Of a DNA stretch of 64,000 nucleotides, positions 19,133 to 28,769 are shown one piece after another (positions within the stretch are counted from its first letter, which is position 1; the number at the start of each line of letters is the position of its first letter). The DNA is from Novosphingobium terrae (GTDB lineage: Bacteria > Pseudomonadota > Alphaproteobacteria > Sphingomonadales > Sphingomonadaceae). The position numbers and the translations under genes are program-made. The notes beneath the pieces were generated by a model, which saw only the letters and a program-made list of their open reading frames with translations, was not told where the DNA came from and did not search any database. The stretch is from contig NZ_JABVZR010000001.1 of assembly GCF_017163935.1 (NCBI RefSeq), positions 3,348,001-3,412,000 on the forward strand, written 5' to 3'.

Positions 19133-20604
19133 GCCGGCAAGCCTTCGGGCGATAGAGTTGCGGGCCGGGATGGCATCGCCGCACGCCTCATCCTTTGCGC
19201 CAGCACCGGATGGTCGAGATGCGGGGTCTTGTCCCACACCACCTTCTTGCCGCGCAGGGTCCGGCAATAGGCGACCAGAGCGCGCCGTCCGGCGATGATG
19301 GTGATGATGTTGGCCACCGGAATGCGCGCGACGGCGCGAAGGCCCTCCATCATGCCATATTCGCGCGCAGAAAAGCCGAAGCGCATCGCCATGCGCCACA
19401 GCAGCCCCAGAAAGCTGAGCCACACCAGATGATGCACCACAGGCGGCACCAGATCCCCATCGATCCAGTGCATCGCCCTCAAAGGCGCCATCGCCGCCTG
19501 AAGCAGCAGCAGCGCATAGGCAACGCTCAGCACCAGCGCCACGAGCGGCCCGCGCCGGTCACGCAGCGCCATCCACACATCGACCGGGCGCCCCATCCAG
19601 CCGAGGCGATCCCAGCTCTGCAGGGCGATGCCGTGAATCCAGCGCGTTTTCTGCCGCACCGCGCCCGCCACCGTATCGGGGAAATAGCTGCGGGTGGCGA
19701 TCAGCTCGCCCGTTTCATCCCGCAGCCTCAGAAAACGCGCCTTGCCGCCCAGATGGCTGACCAGCATGCCAATCTCATAATCCTCGGTGAAGCATTCGGC
19801 CACGAAGGGCCCCCGCTCGCCCTGCTCGCGGCGGATGGCACCGATGCGCGAGAGCATCGCGCGGGCAAAGCCGCAGCCCACCCCGGCGGCAGGCAATGCC
19901 GCGCCCAGCGCATCGCGCACCGTCAGCACGCGGGTGTGGCTCTCGACAAATTCATCGGCGTAATGGCCGCCCACCCAATGCGGGCCAGGCGGCATTTCCG
20001 GGCGGACCGGCAATTGCACGAAATCCACGCTGGCCAGAGCCTCGCCGATCACCGCCAGTTCGCGGGGGTGGACCATATCCTCGGCATCATGCAGCACCAC
20101 GCCGAGGAAGCGCTGGCCCAAACGCCGCTCATCATCGAGCAGAGCGGCATAAAGACGGTTGAGGCAATCGGCCTTGGTGGTGGGCCCGGGATGGCCGTTG
20201 ATCACGATTCGCACGCGCGGGTCACCACGCGCCGCCGCCATCACCGCGGCAATTGTCGGCGCATCGTTGCAGTAACAGCCAACATAGATGCGCATCCTGT
20301 CCTGCGCCCACACGCCCAGCATATGGCCGATGGTGGCGCCGATCACCGCAGCCTCCTGCCACGCGGCGATGAAGACGGCGATCGGGGCATCGGACGGTGT
20401 CGGCAATGTATGGGTGGAGAGCAGCACCGGGCTTTCAAAGCAACCGCTGCGAAACCGCAGGCCAAACCACAGCAGATCGACCAGCATCTCATCCAGCATG
20501 CCGATCACGAACCAGAACAGCGCAAAGTACAGCAGCTCGCGCTCCAGCAGCTGGAGCCAGCAGAAGCCCTGAGAGAGCTGCATCGCACCGTCTGTTGAAA
20601 CCAT
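19129..20604 (-). CDS. NfrB-like membrane glycosyltransferase (GT2)
   Basis: This roughly 491-residue protein has N-terminal hydrophobic helices (FALFWFVIGMLDEMLVDLLW), then a GT2 domain with the HDAEDMVHP metal-binding motif, TEDYEIG catalytic region and the RQKTRWIHG motif typical of processive enzymes. C-terminal membrane helices follow (about 365-425). It matches NfrB, the inner-membrane protein needed for phage N4 adsorption in E. coli, where it makes a surface glycan. It lacks the C-terminal MshEN domain of the E. coli protein. Three starts are possible (20640 TTG, 20604 and 20583 ATG). Confidence 0.8.
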   Translation of the reverse strand: MVSTDGAMQLSQGFCWLQLLERELLYFALFWFVIGMLDEMLVDLLWFGLRFRSGCFESPVLLSTHTLPTPSDAPIAVFIAAWQEAAVIGATIGHMLGVWAQDRMRIYVGCYCNDAPTIAAVMAAARGDPRVRIVINGHPGPTTKADCLNRLYAALLDDERRLGQRFLGVVLHDAEDMVHPRELAVIGEALASVDFVQLPVRPEMPPGPHWVGGHYADEFVESHTRVLTVRDALGAALPAAGVGCGFARAMLSRIGAIRREQGERGPFVAECFTEDYEIGMLVSHLGGKARFLRLRDETGELIATRSYFPDTVAGAVRQKTRWIHGIALQSWDRLGWMGRPVDVWMALRDRRGPLVALVLSVAYALLLLQAAMAPLRAMHWIDGDLVPPVVHHLVWLSFLGLLWRMAMRFGFSAREYGMMEGLRAVARIPVANIITIIAGRRALVAYCRTLRGKKVVWDKTPHLDHPVLAQRMRRAAMPSRPATLSPEGLPA

Positions 20605-20778
20605 GCCGCCGAACACAAGTGCCCCCACTGTGAATCGCAACGATCTTCTACGGATCGATTTATGACGGCATAAGAATAAATTTCAAATATGAATAATCTT
20701 TAGGTTCCAGAATCTTATACAGTACATTTTGACTGCTGCGCCGGGCGGCATCTGATGTGCGCCCGGCGCCCTGTAACC

Positions 20779-21207
20779 TTACCAGCTGCCGGTGTTGGGC
20801 ATCGAGGCCCAGGGCTCGGCAGGCTCAAGATGGCCGTCCTGAAGCAGCTCGATCGAAATGCCGTCGGGCGTCTTCACAAAGGCCATATGGCCATCGCGCG
20901 GAGGGCGGTTGATGGTCACGCCCGCATCGGCCAGCGTCTGGCAGGTGGCGTAAATATCGGCGACCTGAAAGGCCAGATGGCCGAAGTTGCGGCCGCCGCT
21001 GTAGCTCTCGGCGCTGCCATCCTCGGCGGGCCAGTTGTAGGTCAGCTCCACCTCGGCGTCCTGACCGGGGGCGGCCAGATAGATCAGGGTGAAACGTCCC
21101 TGCTCGCTGGAAAAACGGCGGGTTTCCTTCACGCCGATCAGCTCGAAAAAGCGGATGGTCGCCTCGGGATCGGTCACGCGGACCATGCTGTGCAGATATT
21201 TGGTCAT
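20779..21207 (-). CDS. gloA: Lactoylglutathione lyase (glyoxalase I)
   Basis: This 142-residue VOC-fold protein has the four metal ligands in the right places: His6, Glu54, His77 and Glu120. The spacing agrees with E. coli GloA (5, 56, 74, 122). It isomerises the hemithioacetal of methylglyoxal and glutathione to S-lactoylglutathione. The start at ATG 21207 has a GGAGA ribosome site. It is monocistronic between the divergent phosphatase and the upstream AT-rich gap that holds the NfrB promoter region. Confidence 0.92.
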   Translation of the reverse strand: MTKYLHSMVRVTDPEATIRFFELIGVKETRRFSSEQGRFTLIYLAAPGQDAEVELTYNWPAEDGSAESYSGGRNFGHLAFQVADIYATCQTLADAGVTINRPPRDGHMAFVKTPDGISIELLQDGHLEPAEPWASMPNTGSW

Positions 21208-21369
21208 TGGGGGGTCTCCACTGCGGGTAGCCGCCCTCCTAGCCCCGAAACACCCCCACAGGCCAGAGCTTTGCCACGCCAGGGCCCATCCGGCGCGCCC
21301 CTGATCCGCATCACCCCTCGCCACCTTGACCCCCAAAGGGCGGCTTCCTATGTGCGCAGGGGCTGCTCT

Positions 21370-22182
21370 ATGATCAATGCCCTGCGATCCCTCCTGCGGC
21401 CCCGCGCCGCCGCGCCCCGGCCCTGCGTGCCGCCGGGCCAGAGGGTCTATGCCGTGGGCGATATCCATGGCCGCGCCGACCTCTTCGCCGCGCTGATCGA
21501 GGCCATCGAGGGTGACATCCGCCGCCGCGATGCCGCCGCCCCGCCCCGCCAGACCACCATCGTGCTGCTGGGCGACCTGATCGATCGCGGGCCCGACAGC
21601 CGGGGCGTGCTCGATCTGGCGATGCGCTGGGGCCAGCAGCGCCCCATGCATATCCTGCTGGGCAATCACGAGGAAATGCTGCTCGACGCCGCCGAGAATC
21701 TGGACGTGCTGCGCCATTTCCTGCGCTATGGCGGGCGCGAGACACTGCTCAGCTTCGACATTGACGAAGCCACCTATGAGGATGCCAGCTTCGAGGAGGT
21801 GCAGGCCCTGCTCCACGCCCATATCCCCCTCGCCACGCTGGATTATATCCGCGGCTTCCAGACCATGGTGCAGATCGGCGATTACGCTTTCGTCCATGCC
21901 GGCATCCGCCCCGGCGTGGCGCTGGACAGCCAGAGCCCCGGCGACCTGCGCTGGATACGCGAGCCCTTCCTCTCCAGCGCGCAGGACCATGGCGCGGTGG
22001 TCGTCCACGGCCACACGATCACCGAGGGCATCGAGCTGAAGCCCAACCGCGTCGGCCTCGACACCGGCGCCTATCAGTCGGGCCACCTCTCGGCCATCGG
22101 CCTTGAAGGCGAGGACCGCTGGCTGATCCAGACCGAAGAGAGCGACACAGGCATCCGCGTGGGCTTTCAGGCGCTGGCTTGA
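21370..22182 (+). CDS. Metallophosphoesterase (Ser/Thr phosphatase or ApaH-like)
   Basis: This 270-residue protein carries the phosphoesterase motifs GDIHG (30-34), GDLIDRG (about 66-72), GNHE (about 98-101) and the later HAG and VVHGHT. These coordinate two metals at the active site. The family includes PrpA-like protein phosphatases and dinucleotide tetraphosphatases; the sequence does not separate them with certainty, though the overall pattern is closer to PrpA. It starts at ATG 21370 and is divergent from gloA. Confidence 0.87.
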   Translation: MINALRSLLRPRAAAPRPCVPPGQRVYAVGDIHGRADLFAALIEAIEGDIRRRDAAAPPRQTTIVLLGDLIDRGPDSRGVLDLAMRWGQQRPMHILLGNHEEMLLDAAENLDVLRHFLRYGGRETLLSFDIDEATYEDASFEEVQALLHAHIPLATLDYIRGFQTMVQIGDYAFVHAGIRPGVALDSQSPGDLRWIREPFLSSAQDHGAVVVHGHTITEGIELKPNRVGLDTGAYQSGHLSAIGLEGEDRWLIQTEESDTGIRVGFQALA

Positions 22183-22296
22183 TCTCCATGGCGGGCCATC
22201 TTAGGCGTAAGCATCAGTTTTCCGGAAAGCCCCCAAGCATGACCATCGCGCCCGCCGACCTGCCCTCCTCTCGCCACGGCAGGGGCTGACATCGCG

Positions 22297-22980
22297 ATGC
22301 TCTCCACGCTGCTTTTCGCCGCTCTGCTGGCCGCCGGGCAGGCCGCCCCCGCTGCGCTGCCCCCCGCCAACGCCGCCATGGACGCCCCCGATTCCGAGCA
22401 TCTGCTGGACCCGGAAGACTATCCGCAATTCGCCCTGATTCACGATCTTTCCGCCGCCAGCGTGGTGGAGGTTTTCGTCTCCCCGCAGGGCCGCGTGATC
22501 GACTGCAAGGCCGGCAAGAGCTGGGGCGACAACCAGCTCGCCGACGGTTTCTGTGACATCCTCAAATACAAGCACCAGCCCCCCGCCCATGACGAGCAAG
22601 GCAAACCCGCCTATGGCCTGGTGCGAGGCCTGGCCCGTCTGATCATCCCCGGCACCGGCGATGGCGACCGCATCCGCCCCATCGAAGCCCCCGCCGATGT
22701 CGAGATGCAGACGCCCCACCTGCCGGGCGGTCTGGACCGTACAGAGGTGCGCCTGCTGCTCTGGGTCTCGGCGGATGGTACGGTGCAGGATTGCCGCCCC
22801 GGCAAGGGCGAAGGGCAGCTCGATCTGATCGCCCCGGTCTGCGCCGCCGCGCGCAAGCTGTCACCCGGGCAGCATGTGGGCATCGAAGGCACCAGCGTGC
22901 CCTATGTGATGAGCGTGAAGGCGGCCTTGGTGGCTCAGGATGCGCGGCCTGTGTCGCATGAGCCGGATTTGGCGCCTTGA
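22297..22980 (+). CDS. Secreted protein with two TonB C-terminal-like repeats
   Basis: This 227-residue protein has a signal peptide (about 1-16). It holds two similar units: about 47-115 (VFVSPQGRVIDCKAGKSW ... FCDILKYKHQPP) and about 140-210 (LWVSADGTVQDCRPGKG ... VCAAARKL). Each carries the pattern V-x-G-x-V-x-D/E-C ... C-x3-R/L found in TonB C-terminal domains of sphingomonads, with a conserved cysteine pair. There is no membrane anchor or proline-rich linker like that of real TonB. I infer a periplasmic protein of unknown role. Confidence 0.65.
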   Translation: MLSTLLFAALLAAGQAAPAALPPANAAMDAPDSEHLLDPEDYPQFALIHDLSAASVVEVFVSPQGRVIDCKAGKSWGDNQLADGFCDILKYKHQPPAHDEQGKPAYGLVRGLARLIIPGTGDGDRIRPIEAPADVEMQTPHLPGGLDRTEVRLLLWVSADGTVQDCRPGKGEGQLDLIAPVCAAARKLSPGQHVGIEGTSVPYVMSVKAALVAQDARPVSHEPDLAP

Positions 22981-23005
22981 TTTAAGGGCGTTGAAGAAAA
23001 GAGAG

Positions 23006-23248
23006 AATGCGAGGGTGTTACACCCTCGCGCTCCCTTTAATGTCAACGTTGTGTATCGGGTTCAGCCTCAGAGCAGCGTCGCTGCGCCGCAGGCTTTAAA
23101 ATTCCAAGCTAACGTAAGGCGCCAGGGCTTTCTGCCTGCGGCGCCTTTTTGTTGTACAGGTGGAGAGGTTGGACGCCATGATCGGGTGCCACCGCCCTAT
23201 CGCCGGGAGACGGTATGGGAGCGCGAGGGGGTAACCCCCTCGCATCTT
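23006..23248 (+). repeat. Dispersed intergenic element, copy B
   Basis: This 243-bp copy has a left hairpin end (TGCGAGGGTGTTACACCCTC) and a right hairpin end with the mirror arrangement (GGGAGCGCGAGGGGG ... CTCGCATCTT). Inside, GCGCCGCAGGCTTT and TGCCTGCGGCGCC are complementary. A second stem AGGCGCC ... GGCGCCTTTTT looks like an intrinsic terminator for the plus strand. It lies between the secreted-protein gene and the 3' end of rnpB, 26 bp from the latter. Confidence 0.88.
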
Positions 23249-23273
23249 CCTACTTTCAAACCTTAAAACTAAA

Positions 23274-23698
<425 letters not shown>

Positions 23699-23850
23699 CT
23701 GGCGCGACTAGCAGGCTTTGCCGGGAGGGGGAAGGAGAAAGCTTGCCCGCTCCCCCGCCCGGCCATCCATCGGCATATTCTGTGGGTGGCCGGGCGGGGG
23801 GAGCGGGCTGGCGCCGCACATTCGGCTTCAGCCGAATGTCAGACAGACTC

Positions 23851-24579
23851 TTACCAAGGGAAATCGTCGCCGTTGCAGTCGTCATCCTCGGCGGCGTCGC
23901 GGGCCAGCAGCAGTTCGAAGAGCAGCGCGCCCACCTCGCCATCCAACTCGCCATCAATGATGCGCGGTCGGTAGCGGCGCTGGAAGGCGGTGACGGCGGC
24001 GCGGCCATCGGTCACATCGTAACCGAAACGCTCCAGCGAGAGGAAGAAGGCGCCGGGGTTTTCGTGGAGCAGGCGAATGCGCGGCTTGGGGGTGGCAAGG
24101 GCAAGGCCATAACGCGCCAGCACCTCCCATTCGAACAGCTCACCCGGATCGATCTTGCGGACGGGGGCGACATCGGAATGGCCCACCACATTGGCGGGCG
24201 CGATGTTATGCCGCGCCATGATCCCGGCCAGCAGCGGGATCAGCGCCTCCATCTGCGCTTCGGGGAAAGGCCGATAGCCCAGAGTGTGGCCGGGGTTGAC
24301 CAGTTCGATGCCGACGCTGGCGGAGTTCACATCGGTGATGCCGCGCCAATAGCTGCGCCCGGCATGCCATGCCCGCTTGTCCTCGGCCACGAGGCGGTGG
24401 ACGGTGCCATCCTCCTCGATGAGGTAATGGGCGGAAACCTCGGCGGCGGGGTCGCACAGGCGGTCGAGCGCATCCTGCGCGCTCTTCATGCCGGTGTAGT
24501 GCAACACCACCATGCTGACGGGCAGCTTGCGCTCGTTCCAGTTGGGCGAAGGCGTGTCGCGGTGGATCAGTTCGTCCAT
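23851..24579 (-). CDS. N-acetylmuramoyl-L-alanine amidase (AmpD family)
   Basis: This 242-residue protein has an amidase_2 domain (about 1-160) with zinc ligands in VVLHYTG (His27), VVGHSDVAPVRKIDPG (His and Asp) and the substrate loop RAWHAGRSYW. A peptidoglycan-binding-like helical domain follows (about 170-225, AFFLSLERFGYD ... VTAFQRRYRP). It cleaves the amide bond between sugar and peptide of muropeptides, as in cell-wall recycling. No signal peptide is visible, so it is probably cytoplasmic. The C-terminus is acidic. It follows chpT by 17 bp. Confidence 0.88.
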   Translation of the reverse strand: MDELIHRDTPSPNWNERKLPVSMVVLHYTGMKSAQDALDRLCDPAAEVSAHYLIEEDGTVHRLVAEDKRAWHAGRSYWRGITDVNSASVGIELVNPGHTLGYRPFPEAQMEALIPLLAGIMARHNIAPANVVGHSDVAPVRKIDPGELFEWEVLARYGLALATPKPRIRLLHENPGAFFLSLERFGYDVTDGRAAVTAFQRRYRPRIIDGELDGEVGALLFELLLARDAAEDDDCNGDDFPW

Positions 24580-24596
24580 AGTTGCGCCCCGCCCCC

Positions 24597-25268
24597 TTAG
24601 CCGACCGGCAGCACCGCGCCCATCACCAGCGCATCGTCACTGCGCGCATATTGCAACTGGCCGCCCAGCCGGGTGGCAATCGCAGCCAGCATGGCGGCAG
24701 GCGCCGTGCGGCTGGAGAGTTCCGAAGCAGGCAGGCGGGCTTCCAGCGCCTGACCAATCGTATCATCGAAGGCAATGCGCGGACCAGCGGCGCGCACCAC
24801 GATCTCGGCCAGCTGGCGGCCGCCATCGGCACGCACTTCGGCGGCGATGTCCACCGTGCCGCCGCGCACCAGCGCCTCGATGGCGATCAGCGACAGGTTC
24901 AGCAGCGTCTTGACCGCAGGCTTGGGCAGCGCATCGGCACCGACCTGCCAGTGGATCGTCAGGCGATCCTTGCCCGCCACCAGCGCGTCGATCAGCGCCT
25001 TGGGCTCGGCGGTGGGGATGCTCTCGCCGAAACCGCCCGCGGCGCCGAAGGCCAGACGGAAGAACTTCAGCTTGTCGGCGCTGGTGCGGGCCGACTGCTC
25101 CAGCAGCTCGAAGCAGCGCTGGCGCATCGCGGGGTCTTTCTCCTCGGTCAGCAGTTCCAGACCGTTGGAGAGCGCACCCACCGGGCTCAGCAAATCATGG
25201 CACAGGCGCGAGCAGAGCAGGCTGGCCAGTTCCAGCGCCGCATCGGTGTCGATCGTTTGATTGGACAT
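24597..25268 (-). CDS. chpT: ChpT-type histidine phosphotransferase
   Basis: This 223-residue protein matches ChpT: the phosphoaccepting helix has LCSRLCHDLLSPVGAL with His24, followed by SNGLELL and the second helix. The C-terminal half is a degenerate kinase-like ATPase fold. In Caulobacter ChpT carries phosphate from CckA to CtrA and CpdR and so controls the cell cycle. The start at ATG 25268 puts the His at the expected place; longer in-frame starts are unlikely. It is upstream of the amidase gene in one transcript. Confidence 0.88.
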   Translation of the reverse strand: MSNQTIDTDAALELASLLCSRLCHDLLSPVGALSNGLELLTEEKDPAMRQRCFELLEQSARTSADKLKFFRLAFGAAGGFGESIPTAEPKALIDALVAGKDRLTIHWQVGADALPKPAVKTLLNLSLIAIEALVRGGTVDIAAEVRADGGRQLAEIVVRAAGPRIAFDDTIGQALEARLPASELSSRTAPAAMLAAIATRLGGQLQYARSDDALVMGAVLPVG

Positions 25269-25329
25269 GTGAGGCAATTTCCCGAGGGGCGTGAAGAGAA
25301 TCCGGCTGGCCACCCCTATCCTCTGCCCC

Positions 25330-25746
25330 TTAACCCTGTTGATCCGGCGAGGAAAGCGCTTCGAAGCCATCCGCCCCATCCCGCCACCATGTGATCGTGT
25401 CGGCAGCGACAATTGCCCACAGTTTTCCGTCATGCGCGGCCATGGCAGAATCGGTGGCCGAGGGCGCCGCCACGCCTGAAGGATGCGAGTGATAGCAGCC
25501 CAGCACCTGCGGGCCTCCGTTACGTGCGGCGCGGGTGGCGGCGATCAGCACCACGGGGTCGATCTCAAAAAATCGTTGCGGATCAGTGTGGACGTTCGCG
25601 GCGGGCAGGATTGCCGCGACTCGCGCGATCCCGCCCTCTTGTGCCTCGCCCAGCAGCAGACCGCAGGCTTCACGGGGGGCCTCGCGCGCCGCCAAAGCCA
25701 ACAGTTCCGCGTGGAGGCCCCTTGTCAGGATGATTTGCATGCCCAT
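25330..25746 (-). CDS. JAMM/MPN-domain metalloprotease
   Basis: This 138-residue protein is a stand-alone JAMM domain. The active site is complete: Glu26 and the motif H-x-H-P-x6-S-x2-D at His86, His88, Ser96 and Asp99. Bacterial relatives cut C-terminal extensions from sulfur-carrier or ubiquitin-like proteins, for example in cysteine or cofactor synthesis. No ubiquitin-like or moeB/thiF gene is near, so its substrate is unknown. It is divergent from rluD with only 10 bases between the two start codons. Confidence 0.87.
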   Translation of the reverse strand: MGMQIILTRGLHAELLALAAREAPREACGLLLGEAQEGGIARVAAILPAANVHTDPQRFFEIDPVVLIAATRAARNGGPQVLGCYHSHPSGVAAPSATDSAMAAHDGKLWAIVAADTITWWRDGADGFEALSSPDQQG

Positions 25747-25756
25747 TTTAAGGGTA

Positions 25757-26812
25757 ATGGATCAGGGGGCAACAACACTTCAAGGGCGCATTCGCAGTGC
25801 GGGCCGACTCGACCGCGCGCTGGCGGAGGCCTGCACGGGCACGCTGCCGGGCGGCGGCGACCTCAGCCGTGAGCGCGTGAAAGCGCTGATCGCGGAAGGC
25901 CGCGTGACGCTCGACGGCAAGCCGGTCAGCTCCGGCGCGGCCAAGGCGAGCGAAGGCACGCCTTTCACCATCAGCCTGCCCGAAACTGTGCCTCTGGAAG
26001 CGGTGGCGCAGGATATCCCCCTCACCATCGTGCATGAGGACGAGTATCTCATCGTGGTCGACAAGCCCGCCGGGCTGGTCGTTCACCCGGCGGCAGGCAA
26101 TCCGGACGGCACGCTGGTCAACGCCCTGCTGCATCATTGCGCCGGGCGGCTTTCGGGCATTGGCGGCGTGGCACGCCCCGGCATCGTCCACCGTATCGAC
26201 AAGGACACCTCCGGGTTGCTGGTGGTCGCCAAGAGCGATGCCGCGCATGAGGGGCTGGCTAGGCAGTTCGCCGATCACTCGATCGAGCGGGCCTATCTCT
26301 GCCTCACCCATGGCACGCCGATGCCGCCTAAGGGTACGCTGCGCGGCACGATCGCCCGCCATCCCACCGACCGCAAGCGCATGGCCCTGCTGCCGCCGGG
26401 CGACGAAACCGGGCGCGGCAAGCATGCCGTCACCCACTTCCGCCTGCGCGAAGAGCTGGACCGCGCCGCCCTTGTCGAATGCCGTCTGGAGACCGGCCGC
26501 ACCCATCAGGTGCGCGTTCACATGGCATCCATCGGCCATCCGCTAATAGGCGATCCGATGTATTGCCGATCACAGAAATCGCTAAAACCGCTGCTTTCTG
26601 AGCTCGGTTTCGCCCGGCAGGCATTGCACGCCGCCGTTCTGGGGTTTATCCACCCGGTCACCAGCAAGACCTTGCGGTTTGCTAGCGACCTCCCCGCTGA
26701 CATGCGGGACCTTTTAGCCCGGTTGGGCAGTTACCATGCCGACCAGCCGGGTTATTTCCTGCCGGAACCACGCGGTTCCGGTGCGTGGCCGCCACCGAGG
26801 GATGCCTCTTAA
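25757..26812 (+). CDS. rluD: RluA-family 23S rRNA pseudouridine synthase (RluD-like)
   Basis: This 351-residue protein has an S4 domain (about 14-75, GRLDRALAEAC then SRERVKALIAEGRVTLDGKPV) and a catalytic domain with PGIVHRIDKDTSGLLVVAK; Asp148 is the nucleophile. Length and layout match RluD, which modifies helix 69 of 23S rRNA at 1911, 1915 and 1917. The C-terminal roughly 30 residues are proline-rich. It lies 44 bp before rpoH, so read-through transcription is possible. Confidence 0.85.
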   Translation: MDQGATTLQGRIRSAGRLDRALAEACTGTLPGGGDLSRERVKALIAEGRVTLDGKPVSSGAAKASEGTPFTISLPETVPLEAVAQDIPLTIVHEDEYLIVVDKPAGLVVHPAAGNPDGTLVNALLHHCAGRLSGIGGVARPGIVHRIDKDTSGLLVVAKSDAAHEGLARQFADHSIERAYLCLTHGTPMPPKGTLRGTIARHPTDRKRMALLPPGDETGRGKHAVTHFRLREELDRAALVECRLETGRTHQVRVHMASIGHPLIGDPMYCRSQKSLKPLLSELGFARQALHAAVLGFIHPVTSKTLRFASDLPADMRDLLARLGSYHADQPGYFLPEPRGSGAWPPPRDAS

Positions 26813-26856
26813 GGGTCCAGCAAGGGCGAGCTGACAGTACAAGGACGATGAGACCG

Positions 26857-27762
26857 ATGAGCACCGAATCGAACCTGCCCGCTGTTCCAGCCCCCGCCAC
26901 GGGGGAAGCCGGGCTCAACCGATATATGTCGGAAATCAAGAAATTCCCGGTGCTGACCGCTGAGCAGGAATATATGCTCGCGAAGCGCTATGCCGAACAT
27001 GAAGACCCTGATGCCGCGCGTCAGCTCGTCACCAGCCATCTGCGTCTCGTGGCCAAGATCGCCATGGGCTATCGCGGCTATGGCCTGCCGATGAGCGAGC
27101 TGATCTCCGAAGGCAACATCGGCCTGATGCAGGGCGTCAAGAAGTTCGAGCCCGAACGCGGCTTCCGTCTGGCCACCTATGCCATGTGGTGGATCAAGGC
27201 CAGCATGCAGGAGTTCATCCTGCGCAGCTGGTCGCTGGTGAAGATGGGCACCACCGCCGCGCAGAAGAAGCTGTTCTTCAACCTGCGCCGCATGAAGAAG
27301 AACATCGACGCCTTCGAGGACACCGACCTTCATCCCGATCAGGTGAGGAAGATCGCCACCGATCTGGGCGTGTCCGAGCAGGACGTGGTCAACATGAACC
27401 GCCGCATGATGATGGGCGGCGATGCCTCGCTCAACGTCAGCCTCAATGAGGAAGGCGAAGGCCAGTGGCAGGACATGCTGGCCGACCACGGCCCGCTGCA
27501 GGATGAAACCGTGGCCGAGGCTCAGGAAGCCGGCTGGCGCCATGCCATGCTGACCGAGGCCATGGGCGATCTCAACGACCGCGAGCGCGCCATCCTGACC
27601 GAGCGCCGCCTGACCGACGATCCCAAGACGCTGGAAGAGCTGAGCCAGACCTACAGCGTCAGCCGCGAACGCGTCCGCCAGATCGAGGTGCGCGCCTTCG
27701 AGAAGCTGCAGAAAGCGATGCAGAAGATCGCGACGGATCGGCGTTTGCTGCCCGCGCATTGA
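26857..27762 (+). CDS. rpoH: RNA polymerase sigma-32 factor
   Basis: This 301-residue sigma factor has region 2 (HLRLVAKIAMGYRGYGLPMSELISEGNIGLMQGV then RLATYAMWWIKASMQEFILRSWSLVK), an RpoH box region (QKKLFFNLRRMKKNI), and region 4 ending with SRERVRQIEVRAFEKLQKAM. It directs heat-shock transcription. I chose ATG 26857 because the AAGGA site at 26841 is 11 bases upstream; ATG 26848 is too close to it. An intrinsic terminator follows. Confidence 0.93.
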   Translation: MSTESNLPAVPAPATGEAGLNRYMSEIKKFPVLTAEQEYMLAKRYAEHEDPDAARQLVTSHLRLVAKIAMGYRGYGLPMSELISEGNIGLMQGVKKFEPERGFRLATYAMWWIKASMQEFILRSWSLVKMGTTAAQKKLFFNLRRMKKNIDAFEDTDLHPDQVRKIATDLGVSEQDVVNMNRRMMMGGDASLNVSLNEEGEGQWQDMLADHGPLQDETVAEAQEAGWRHAMLTEAMGDLNDRERAILTERRLTDDPKTLEELSQTYSVSRERVRQIEVRAFEKLQKAMQKIATDRRLLPAH

Positions 27763-27783
27763 TCGGCTTGGCCGTTTGCGAAA

Positions 27784-27811
27784 GAGCCGGGGTTAGCGCC
27801 CCGGCTTTTTT
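27784..27811 (+). terminator. Intrinsic terminator of rpoH
   Basis: A perfect GC-rich stem GCCGGGG / CCCCGGC with the loop TTAGCG is followed by six T residues. It begins about 20 bases after the rpoH stop codon. Confidence 0.9.
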
Positions 27812-27837
27812 GTTTTCAGGTTAAGGAATTAAAGGGA

Positions 27838-27985
27838 AGATGCGAGGGGGTTACCCCCTCGCGCTCCCATGAATGTCTGCGTTGCGCCTCGTCCTCATCG
27901 TCAGGCACGTATTCACGGCTTTGGGGGCTAGAGTTCCTAGCGCCGGGCTGTGTTGCAAGGGTTGCCTGCCTGCGGCGCGTCGAAA
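27838..27985 (+). repeat. Dispersed intergenic element, copy C (3' truncated)
   Basis: The left hairpin end (GATGCGAGGGGGTTACCCCC then TCGCGCTCCC) and the following ATGTCTGCGTTGCGC match copies A, B and D. The core ends with GCCTGCCTGCGGCGCG, after which similarity stops and no right-hand hairpin is present. The missing right half coincides with the start of the DUF4304-like gene, so this copy was truncated or a new gene junction formed there. Confidence 0.75.
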
Positions 27986-28045
27986 AACCGCTCCTCAATG
28001 GATAGCCAGATTGTAGTCTATCACCGTTGCTGCCAGTGGGTTGTG

Positions 28046-28678
28046 ATGCCGGATGAACTTGCCAAAGCTGTGACGAAAATCATCTTTCCCGTGCTGAAGT
28101 CACAGGGGTTCCACCGGCATGGCAAACGGGCCTTTGTACGCGCCCAATGCGGAATCGCTCACCGCGTCGACGTTCAGTTGAACGGTTGGGGCGGAAGGGA
28201 TTTTTGCGTCAATATTTCCGCGAATGTGATCGCGGGGCATGAATGGGTCACACTTCAACCCGGCTTTCGCCTCAGCGCGGAGAATGGAGCCGATCTGTGG
28301 CTGCCATCTCTTTCCGCAGAGCAGGCTGCGGAATCTGCGAAGACAGTCGCGCACCATTTGGCGACAACCGCCCTGCCTTACTTTGAAGAGATCAAAAGTC
28401 TCCCAGGCTTTTCATCGCTGCTTGCCAAAGAACATTGGGCATCGACGCACCATCTGAACTTTCAACAGGGTATCGTTTTCGCCTTGATGCAACAGGATCG
28501 CGAAGCGATCGACCATCTTGAGAAGGCAATTGCCGCCTACGAACTGGATGGCCGGCCATGGTGCGCCGACTACATCCAAAGGGCCACGACACTATCCCAA
28601 GCCCTTCGTGACGGAACGTCCGGAACGCTCCTCCAAACATGGGAACAAGTCAACAAAAAAGCACATGGGATCGCGTAA
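28046..28678 (+). CDS. DUF4304-like protein
   Basis: The protein is about 210 residues from ATG 28046. Its N-terminus (MPDELAKAVTKIIFPVLKSQGFHRHGKRAFVR) matches the pattern of DUF4304: a helix, a GF turn and a basic strand. The middle has VDVQLNGWGGRDFCVNISANV, and the C-terminal half is helical. An alternative ATG at 27998 would add 16 residues but would run into the repeat. Codon use is less GC-rich than its neighbours, which fits lateral gain. Function is unknown; DUF4304 proteins are often found in accessory regions. Confidence 0.6.
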   Translation: MPDELAKAVTKIIFPVLKSQGFHRHGKRAFVRAQCGIAHRVDVQLNGWGGRDFCVNISANVIAGHEWVTLQPGFRLSAENGADLWLPSLSAEQAAESAKTVAHHLATTALPYFEEIKSLPGFSSLLAKEHWASTHHLNFQQGIVFALMQQDREAIDHLEKAIAAYELDGRPWCADYIQRATTLSQALRDGTSGTLLQTWEQVNKKAHGIA

Positions 28679-28769
28679 AACCCCCGCTGCGCAGCAGCCT
28701 TAAAAACTACCACGCAGCGCCTTAGACCCAAATACGCCAATCCGGCGCAATGCCTACACTAAAGGGATT

